DNA of 10,000 bases from Treponema sp. (GTDB lineage: Bacteria; Spirochaetota; Spirochaetia; Treponematales; Breznakiellaceae), in assembly GCA_020216655.1 (NCBI GenBank), contig JAIWNU010000006.1, forward strand, positions 1-10,000, written 5' to 3'. The notes below the pieces were generated by a model, which did no database searches, was not told the DNA's origin, and worked only from the letters and a program-made list of their open reading frames with translations. Shown one piece after another: positions 1 through 4,292 of the stretch (positions within the stretch are counted from its first letter, which is position 1; the number at the start of each line of letters is the position of its first letter). A program made the translations under genes and the position numbers.

Positions 1-322
1 CCGCCTTGGCCGAATCCAGGGTGGAGCCGCCTCCAATGCCGATGACCGCAGCGGGCCGTTCCCGCCGGGCCTTGGCCGCCATTTCCATAATGTCAGCGCT
101 GGTGGGGTTCGGGACCACCTGGTCCAGAATCTGGAGTTTCCAAAGCCGGTTTAAGTCGGCCAAGGCCCGGTCTCGCAGCGGGAAGGGCCGCGGATCTACG
201 ATACAAAGCACCGGTGCAGAACCGGCGCTCGCAGTACAGTAAACCAGAGCCTCGTCCAGCCCTTCGGCGGAAAAGTAAGGGGTTTCAATAATCTTTGTTG
301 GGGAAGCAATGGCGCCAATCAT
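1..322 (-). CDS. Iron-containing alcohol dehydrogenase, N-terminal part (cut by window edge)
   Basis: Partial gene: 107 residues are visible of a family that usually has about 380. The reading frame opens with MIGAIASPTK and runs to the window edge. The fragment has the Rossmann-like N-terminal half of iron-dependent (group III) alcohol dehydrogenases: a PNPTSADIMEMA segment at about residues 71-82, then the NAD(P)-binding motif GIGGGSTLDSAKA at 95-107. The metal-binding His residues lie beyond the edge, so metal use is assumed from the family. The start ATG overlaps the stop of the isomerase gene by 4 bases (ATGA), which indicates translational coupling as the fourth gene of the transketolase operon. 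The family reduces small aldehydes or oxidises alcohols with NAD(P)H. In this setting sulfoacetaldehyde, glycolaldehyde or another C2-C4 aldehyde are candidate substrates. The family call is firm; the substrate is inference. Confidence 0.9.
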   Translation of the reverse strand, partial: MIGAIASPTKIIETPYFSAEGLDEALVYCTASAGSAPVLCIVDPRPFPLRDRALADLNRLWKLQILDQVVPNPTSADIMEMAAKARRERPAAVIGIGGGSTLDSAKA

Positions 323-807
323 TTAAAGTTTTCTTCCTCCAGGGCCACTACTTGGTTAAAAGCGTTGGTAAGGAAGTCCTTTTTAAATTCCATTTTCTGG
401 GTAAAGGACATGGAAAGCCAGGCATCCACGATCTGGCAGCCCAGGAAGGGCGCGGTAATCCATCCCCCCATGGTCAGGACGTTTGCATTATTGATAATCT
501 TTGCCCGCTCTCCGGAAAAAATGTCCACCGCCACCGCGGCATAAATCCCCTTGTGCTTGTTTGCCACAATGGCCATACCCTGGCCGGTGCCACAGATGAG
601 GATCCCTTTTTGGGCCTCCCCCCGCTGAATTGCCTTGGCAACCTTGGGGGCCTGGATAAAGTAGGGCTCAGGCTTATCGGCGCTCATGATGCCATAATCA
701 ATAAGGTGAATCTCCGGATGGTTTTCCGTAAGATGTTTTACGATTTCCCGGGCAAGGGGGAAACCTGAAAGGTCGCTTGCAAGGGCCAGGGTAATTTTCT
801 CGCTCAT
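319..807 (-). CDS. RpiB/LacAB-family sugar isomerase with altered active site
   Basis: 162 residues, close to the usual ~150 for the family. Family signs are SDLSG at 11-15 (usually DHAG-like), ICGTGQGMAIVANK at 71-84 with the catalytic-base Cys at 72, and NNANVLTMGG at 106-115. Compared by eye with E. coli RpiB recalled from memory, several active-site positions differ. The conserved N-terminal His is Leu13. The ring-opening His (near His99 of E. coli) is Ile105. One of the two C-terminal phosphate-binding Arg residues is Met139 and the other is Lys143. The protein therefore probably still isomerises an aldose/ketose through Cys72, but not ribose 5-phosphate. A short open-chain sugar is a natural candidate. 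Third gene of the operon: 60 bases after the transketolase C-subunit, with CTCCTT (minus AAGGAG) at 816-821 as ribosome binding site, and overlapping the dehydrogenase start by 4 bases. Automatic annotation would call it rpiB. Confidence 0.88.
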   Translation of the reverse strand: MSEKITLALASDLSGFPLAREIVKHLTENHPEIHLIDYGIMSADKPEPYFIQAPKVAKAIQRGEAQKGILICGTGQGMAIVANKHKGIYAAVAVDIFSGERAKIINNANVLTMGGWITAPFLGCQIVDAWLSMSFTQKMEFKKDFLTNAFNQVVALEEENFK

Positions 808-846
808 AGTAGGTACTCCTTATTCAGATTGATGATCCATATTGAT

Positions 847-864
847 GAACGGATCCTGCCGTTC
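847..864. other. Small inverted repeat in the transketolase/isomerase gap
   Basis: GAACGG (847-852) and CCGTTC (859-864) form a perfect 6-bp stem with a 6-base loop, in the 60-base gap between the transketolase C-subunit and the isomerase gene. On the operon strand it is not followed by a T run, so it is not a normal terminator. It could stabilise or help process the mRNA. The same gap has ATTGATGA twice (about 828-835 and 841-848). Weak evidence. Confidence 0.35.
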
Positions 865-867
865 TTT

Positions 868-1809
868 TTATTTAAGCAGTTCTACCACTGCCTCGGCGAT
901 GGAAGCGCTATCCAGTTTATAGTGGGTTTTAAGCCACTGCTCGGTCCCGACCTGGCCGAACTCGTCCCGAATGCCAACACGGGCAAAGGGGAGGCCGATC
1001 CGGTATTCGGCCATAAGCTCCGCCACCGCGCTCCCCAGGGCGCCGTGAATCTGGTGATTTTCGCAGCTCAGCACTGCCTGGGCGCCGTTCATTGCCGACA
1101 GCAGGCCATCCTTGTCTAAGGGCTTCAGTGTCAGGGCATCGATAACCGTGGCTGAGATTCCCCGGCTTTCGAGGATTTTGGCAGCCTCCAGGGCCTCGTT
1201 CACCATAATGCCTCCCAGGGCGATAATCAGAACGGAGCCCGGACCTCCCTGGCGCAGCACCTTGCTTTTCCCGATACGGAAGGGTTCGTTTTCTGGGTAC
1301 AGGGCCGGCAAGGGCTTACGGTAGAGCCGGAGGTAGATTGGACTATTCAGATCAAGCAGCTGGGGCAGCAGGGCTGCCAGGGAGACCGGGTCCGAAGGCT
1401 CCACAATAGTGAGGCCCGGTATAAGCCTCATGGTTCCCAGGTCTTCAAAGGGCATGTGGGTGCCGCCATTAAAGGCAGCAGAAATACCCGGGTCTGTTCC
1501 AATTAACTTTACCGGCAGCTTTGCGTAGGAGGCGGAAATAAAAAACTGGTCAAAGACGCGGCGGCTTGCAAAGCAGCCAAAGGTTTGGGCTACCGGAATT
1601 TTTCCCAGGCTCGCAAGGCCTGCGGCAACTCCAATCATATTGGCCTCCGCCACCCCCACGTTGATGTGCCGTTCAGGAAAGGTCTGGGCAAAGGAAGCCG
1701 TGGCGCCGGCCTTACCCAGGTCTGCATCAATAAGAACAATCCGCCCATCCTTCCGCGCAGATTCGACAAGCGTATTAATAAAAACGGTGCGCATTTCTTT
1801 TGTGTCCAT
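868..1809 (-). CDS. Transketolase C-terminal subunit (pyrimidine-binding and C-terminal domains)
   Basis: 313 residues, the normal size of a stand-alone transketolase C-half. It carries the thiamine-pyrimidine-binding domain at about residues 5-170 and the transketolase C-terminal domain at about 185-310. The glutamate that activates the thiamine aminopyrimidine is Glu55 in GVAEANMIGVAAG. ASRRVFDQ (81-88), GGTHMPFED (115-123) and RLYR (161-164) are also typical. Against E. coli TktA from memory, the phosphate-contacting His461 aligns with Asp106 and substrate-contacting Asp469 with Asn114, while Arg358- and Arg520-like residues (Arg7, Arg164) remain; this points to altered sugar specificity. 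The start ATG shares one base with the stop of the N-subunit gene (TAATG), so the two halves are translated together, as expected for a heteromer whose active site lies between them. A GGGAGAG ribosome site sits just upstream, inside the N-subunit gene. Confidence 0.95.
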   Translation of the reverse strand: MDTKEMRTVFINTLVESARKDGRIVLIDADLGKAGATASFAQTFPERHINVGVAEANMIGVAAGLASLGKIPVAQTFGCFASRRVFDQFFISASYAKLPVKLIGTDPGISAAFNGGTHMPFEDLGTMRLIPGLTIVEPSDPVSLAALLPQLLDLNSPIYLRLYRKPLPALYPENEPFRIGKSKVLRQGGPGSVLIIALGGIMVNEALEAAKILESRGISATVIDALTLKPLDKDGLLSAMNGAQAVLSCENHQIHGALGSAVAELMAEYRIGLPFARVGIRDEFGQVGTEQWLKTHYKLDSASIAEAVVELLK

Positions 1810-2711
1810 TATCTTCTCTCCCGGCTCGTCACGGTCTGGGCGTCCTTGGTCTGCGGCCCTTGCGGTATTTCAGATGTTGAGGAATCTGAGAGGGCTGAGA
1901 GGGCTGAGAGGGCGGCTTCCATCTGTTCTTTGCTCACATTCATGTTGTGATTTCCCAGGTTTCCCTCGGCAAAGCTGCATCCTTTGCCTTTGATGGTATC
2001 GAGGATAATCATGGTGGGCTGCCCTCTGCCGCTCTTGGCCAGTGTTATGGCCGCATCCAAGGCATCCACATTGTGGCCATCGACCCGGAGCACCCGCCAG
2101 CCAAAACTCCGCCATTTGCCTTCTATGTCTCCCAGGTCGAGGATGTCCGCCGTATAACCGTCTATCTGCATTTTGTTGTAATCCGTAAATGCAATGAGCC
2201 GGTCGAGCTTATTGTGGGCTGCAAAGAGGGCCGCTTCCCAATTCTGGCCTTCGTCGCTTTCGCCGTCGCCGATAATGGCAAAGGTATAGGCATCGATGTG
2301 GTCCATCCGGTTACCATAGGCAATGCCGCAGGCGGCGGAAAGGCCCTGTCCGAGGGATCCCGTGGTCATGTCTACGCCGGGGGTTTTCGTGCGGTCGCAG
2401 TGGCTCGGAAGGCGGGTCCCCCCCTGATTCAGTGTTAAGAGCCAGTCCAGGGGAAAGAAGCCTCGCAACGCTAAGGTTGCATAGAGGGCGGGTCCCGCAT
2501 GGCCCTTAGAAAGCACCAGCCGGTCCCGTTCCCGCCAGGCGGGATTTGCCGGATCATGCCTTAAATGCCGGCTGTACAAAACGGCCAGCACTTCTACGAT
2601 TGACATGGCACCGCCAATATGACCGACCCCCAGTGTCCCAATAGACTTAATCGTGTGGTAGCGGATGTTCCGGGCAAAGGCTTCCAGGTCCCGCCGTTCC
2701 TCATGTGTCAT
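1809..2711 (-). CDS. Transketolase N-terminal subunit (ThDP/Mg-binding half)
   Basis: 300 residues from the chosen start MTHEERRDLEAF. It is the thiamine-diphosphate-binding half of a split transketolase. Residues from this start: GVGHIGGAMS (29-37, with the conserved substrate-contacting His), LSKGHAGPALY (67-77), GSLGQGLSAA (118-127), and the ThDP/Mg motif from GDGE at 148-151 to Asn179 in DYNKMQIDG. The ATG at 2711 was chosen because GGAG lies 7 bases upstream (2719-2722). The in-frame ATG at 2783 would translate through the operator and has no good ribosome site. The C-terminus, from about residue 266, is a low-complexity tail rich in Ala, Ser and Gln/Thr. It contains three ALS repeats from a 9-bp tandem repeat and is longer than usual for this subunit. 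First gene of the operon, transcribed away from tcdA. Confidence 0.94.
   Translation of the reverse strand: MTHEERRDLEAFARNIRYHTIKSIGTLGVGHIGGAMSIVEVLAVLYSRHLRHDPANPAWRERDRLVLSKGHAGPALYATLALRGFFPLDWLLTLNQGGTRLPSHCDRTKTPGVDMTTGSLGQGLSAACGIAYGNRMDHIDAYTFAIIGDGESDEGQNWEAALFAAHNKLDRLIAFTDYNKMQIDGYTADILDLGDIEGKWRSFGWRVLRVDGHNVDALDAAITLAKSGRGQPTMIILDTIKGKGCSFAEGNLGNHNMNVSKEQMEAALSALSALSDSSTSEIPQGPQTKDAQTVTSRERR
1886..1912. repeat. 9-bp tandem repeat, three copies, in transketolase N-subunit gene
   Basis: CTGAGAGGG is repeated three times without interruption. On the minus strand it encodes Ala-Leu-Ser three times in the C-terminal tail of the transketolase N-subunit. The 9-base unit keeps the frame, so copy-number change would only lengthen or shorten the tail. 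Confidence 0.9.
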
Positions 2712-2748
2712 GTAGGTACTCCAATGATACGCTAGGTTCGCTTTTCTA

Positions 2749-2765
2749 TTACTTACAGAAAGTAA
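2749..2765. promoter_or_regulatory. Putative ROK operator upstream of transketolase operon
   Basis: TTACTT-ACAGA-AAGTAA, a 17-bp palindrome-type site. It sits inside a second, longer perfect inverted repeat: 11-bp arms at 2746-2756 and 2762-2772 with a 5-base spacer. Related 17-mers precede the ROK gene (4274-4290) and the ABC transporter (8006-8022). It lies 37 bases upstream of the chosen start of the transketolase N-subunit and just downstream of the proposed promoter, a position suited to repression. Assignment to the ROK protein is inferred from the shared motif. Confidence 0.8.
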
Positions 2766-2773
2766 GTAATAGT

Positions 2774-2802
2774 AGCCTATCATCGCTTTGTGAGTTTGTA
2801 AA
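2774..2802 (-). promoter_or_regulatory. Possible sigma-70 promoter of the transketolase operon
   Basis: On the minus strand TTTACA (2802-2797), 17 bases, then TAGGCT (2779-2774). The -35 is good and the -10 is weak. Transcription would start within or next to the palindrome at 2746-2772, so a bound repressor would block it. Confidence 0.45.
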
Positions 2803-2847
2803 GAGCCACCTTAAAAACTGCGATTCCCTGCGGTTGCAGCGCGACTA

Positions 2848-2876
2848 TTGACCGGACGCTGCTTTTTCCCTAGCAT
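2848..2876 (+). promoter_or_regulatory. Putative promoter of tcdA, predicting a leaderless mRNA
   Basis: TTGACC (2848-2853), 17 bases, TAGCAT (2871-2876). The expected transcription start is about 2883-2884, which is the ATG of tcdA. No Shine-Dalgarno sequence is seen before that ATG. The promoter is predicted by consensus match only. Confidence 0.5.
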
Positions 2877-2883
2877 CGGCCCC

Positions 2884-3606
2884 ATGGGTGAACAGTTTGT
2901 GCGCACCGAATTGATTTTAGGCTCCGCTGCACTGGAACATTTATCAAAATGCCGTGTCGCCATATTCGGCCTCGGCGGGGTAGGCAGCATGGCCGCAGAG
3001 GCCTTAGCACGGTCAGGCATCGGCTCCTTTCTCTTAGTTGACTGTGATGTCGTTTCCCTTACGAACCTTAACCGGCAAGTGCTGGCCCTTCATTCGACCA
3101 TTGGTAAACCTAAAGTGGAGGTCATGCGGGAACGAATCCACGATATCAATCCCGCCGCCCAGGTAGAAATACGGCACGAACAGTATACAGCCGAAAACGG
3201 CGCTTCTTTTTTTGATATAAAGCCCGACTATGTGGTTGACGCCATCGATATGGTAAGCGCTAAGCTCGATCTTATTCTGCGTACCCAGACGCTGGGTATC
3301 CCTATTATCAGCTCCATGGGGACCGGCAATAAGCTCGATCCCTCTTTGCTCGAAGTGGCGGATATCTATGAAACCAGTGTCTGTCCTCTGGCCCGGGTTA
3401 TGCGAAGGGAACTTAAAAAACGGGGAGTTAAGGCACTCCGGGTAGTCTATTCCCGGGAGATGCCGGCACAGCTCGCAAACGGAGAGCGGGCCTTTACCGA
3501 ATCTGGCACCCCAGGCCGGCACCTCCCAGGCAGCACCGCCTTTGTGCCCCCCGCTGCAGGACTCCTCATGGCATCCTGGGTTGTCCGGGACCTCATATGC
3601 CTGTAA
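2884..3606 (+). CDS. tcdA: tRNA threonylcarbamoyladenosine dehydratase (TcdA/CsdL, ThiF/E1-like)
   Basis: 240 residues from the ATG at 2884. TcdA uses ATP to cyclise t6A at position 37 of ANN-decoding tRNAs into ct6A, with a cysteine desulfurase system as partner in E. coli. Visible motifs are RTELILG near the N-terminus, the nucleotide-binding GLGGVGS at 29-35, the acidic DCD at 53-55 followed by TNLNRQ at 60-65, then SMGTGNKLDP, the ETSVCPLARVMRRELKKRG stretch and the C-terminal PGSTAFVPPAAGLLMAS. These separate TcdA from ThiF and MoeB. An upstream in-frame TTG at 2848 is rejected because family members begin close to the RTELILG segment and the TTG is part of the likely -35 box. It ends by overlapping the last 14 bases of convergent ccdB. 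It lacks the shared operator, so it is probably a housekeeping neighbour. Confidence 0.93.
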   Translation: MGEQFVRTELILGSAALEHLSKCRVAIFGLGGVGSMAAEALARSGIGSFLLVDCDVVSLTNLNRQVLALHSTIGKPKVEVMRERIHDINPAAQVEIRHEQYTAENGASFFDIKPDYVVDAIDMVSAKLDLILRTQTLGIPIISSMGTGNKLDPSLLEVADIYETSVCPLARVMRRELKKRGVKALRVVYSREMPAQLANGERAFTESGTPGRHLPGSTAFVPPAAGLLMASWVVRDLICL

Positions 3607-3910
3607 TTAAAAAATCTATGGCAGAAAGTATATCCTGTCGATATGATATGCACTCCCCGATTGATAAACCTAACTGTGATATGGGGACACCTGCCATCTG
3701 TTGTGTTAAAAGTATAAACTCTTTATTGTTAATAAAAATTATTGGATTTAAATTTTTTATGATGCCTTTTTCAAATATCTCTTTGCTTGCCAGCGGAATA
3801 ACTATTCTAGTTTCCAGGTCAGATAAGATTGATGACTGTACATCAAGTAAATAAGGGTATATCTTTTTGGATTTTTCATTTAAATTTTCATATATATGAT
3901 ATTGAGACAT
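3593..3910 (-). CDS. ccdB: CcdB-family toxin (gyrase poison type)
   Basis: 105 residues, compared with 101 for F-plasmid CcdB. The family pattern is clear: YPYLLDVQSSILSDLETRIVIPL at about 18-40, NPIIFINNKEFILLTQQMAGVPISQLG at about 55-81, and the C-terminal AIDFLITGI. CcdB toxins trap DNA gyrase through the C-terminal residues. The F-plasmid protein ends Trp-Gly-Ile, whereas this one ends Thr-Gly-Ile, so its potency against gyrase cannot be assumed. The start ATG shares one base with the ccdA stop (TAATG) and is preceded by GAGGA, so it is co-translated with the antitoxin. The gene is markedly AT-rich next to GC-rich tcdA, and its stop lies inside the tcdA 3' end, which suggests an acquired module. 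Confidence 0.93.
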   Translation of the reverse strand: MSQYHIYENLNEKSKKIYPYLLDVQSSILSDLETRIVIPLASKEIFEKGIIKNLNPIIFINNKEFILLTQQMAGVPISQLGLSIGECISYRQDILSAIDFLITGI

Positions 3911-4155
3911 TAAAAGGTCCTCATTTCATCACTAAATAAACCATACTTTTCAAGTGCAGAATTATAATAGGCTATAGCTTCTTTGTTTTCTTCTTTCCAA
4001 CGCTCTCTTTTTTTTTCTTTTAGGGCCTCCGCGAGAGCGGATTCAAGGATTGCGGATATGTTAATTTTGTATTCCTTTGCTTGTTTTAATAAATCGCTAT
4101 TAACGGTGAGGTTTGTTGGTTTTTTGGGTGCATGAATGTTATACATTAAAGACAT
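3910..4155 (-). CDS. ccdA: CcdA-family antitoxin
   Basis: 81 residues from the ATG at 4155. The N-terminal half (KKPTNLTVNSDLLKQAKEYKINISAILESAL) reads as the ribbon-helix-helix DNA-binding domain of CcdA. The charged helical C-terminal half, WKEENKEAIAYYNSALEKYGLFSDEMRTF, is the typical intrinsically flexible CcdB-binding tail. The start at 4155 has GGGAG six bases upstream. An in-frame ATG at 4197 would extend the protein by 14 residues but lies in the promoter region. CcdA neutralises CcdB by direct binding and, with it, represses the operon. The gene is AT-rich like ccdB and unlike its flanks. Confidence 0.92.
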   Translation of the reverse strand: MSLMYNIHAPKKPTNLTVNSDLLKQAKEYKINISAILESALAEALKEKKRERWKEENKEAIAYYNSALEKYGLFSDEMRTF

Positions 4156-4184
4156 TGCAAACTCCCTTGATTCTAGATATATAT

Positions 4185-4213
4185 AATATATGCGCATAAT
4201 ATATGTATGTCAA
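4185..4213 (-). promoter_or_regulatory. ccdAB promoter with palindrome in the spacer
   Basis: On the minus strand TTGACA (4213-4208), exactly 17 bases, TATATT (4190-4185): a near-perfect sigma-70 promoter. TATGCGCATA (4189-4198), a perfect 10-bp palindrome in AT-rich surroundings, overlaps the -10 box and spacer and is a plausible CcdA/CcdAB autoregulation site. The promoter is well supported; the operator role is inferred from the family. Confidence 0.75.
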
Positions 4214-4238
4214 TAAAATTGGGTCAACTATGGCTATA

Positions 4239-4252
4239 CTTTTCGCGAAAAG
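4239..4252. promoter_or_regulatory. 14-bp perfect palindrome between ccdA and the ROK gene
   Basis: CTTTTCGCGAAAAG is a gapless 14-bp palindrome in the divergent ccdA/ROK intergenic region. It does not match the ROK-type operator and could be a binding site for another dimeric regulator. No binding protein can be named. Confidence 0.4.
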
Positions 4253-4273
4253 AAATTTACTATAGGCTTATAC

Positions 4274-4290
4274 TTATTTACTGGAAGTAA
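4274..4290. promoter_or_regulatory. Putative ROK autoregulatory operator
   Basis: TTATTT-ACTGG-AAGTAA, one base off the perfect palindromic arms, ends two bases before the ROK start codon. It covers the likely ribosome binding site (GGAAG at 4283-4287) and touches TATACT (4269-4274), the best -10 candidate; no good -35 is visible. This placement fits negative autoregulation. Confidence 0.72.
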
Positions 4291-4292
4291 CT

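Noticed and set aside
295..768. 157-codon plus-strand reading frame opposite the isomerase gene, and similar long opposite frames over the transketolase, tcdA and solute-binding protein genes
   Set aside because: These are antisense shadows of GC-rich coding genes; they lack family motifs and ribosome sites while the opposite strand encodes clear enzymes.
847..875. Plus-strand terminator (GAACGG/CCGTTC stem followed by a T-rich stretch)
   Set aside because: No plus-strand gene ends there and the stem is only 6 bp; on the operon strand there is no T run.
2712..2783. N-terminal extension of the transketolase N-subunit from an ATG at 2783
   Set aside because: The extra 24 residues are translated from the operator palindrome, have no family resemblance and no ribosome binding site; the ATG at 2711 has GGAG at the right distance.
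4156..4197. 14-residue extension of CcdA from an ATG at 4197
   Set aside because: It overlaps the -10 box and expected transcription start; the ATG at 4155 has a proper ribosome site.
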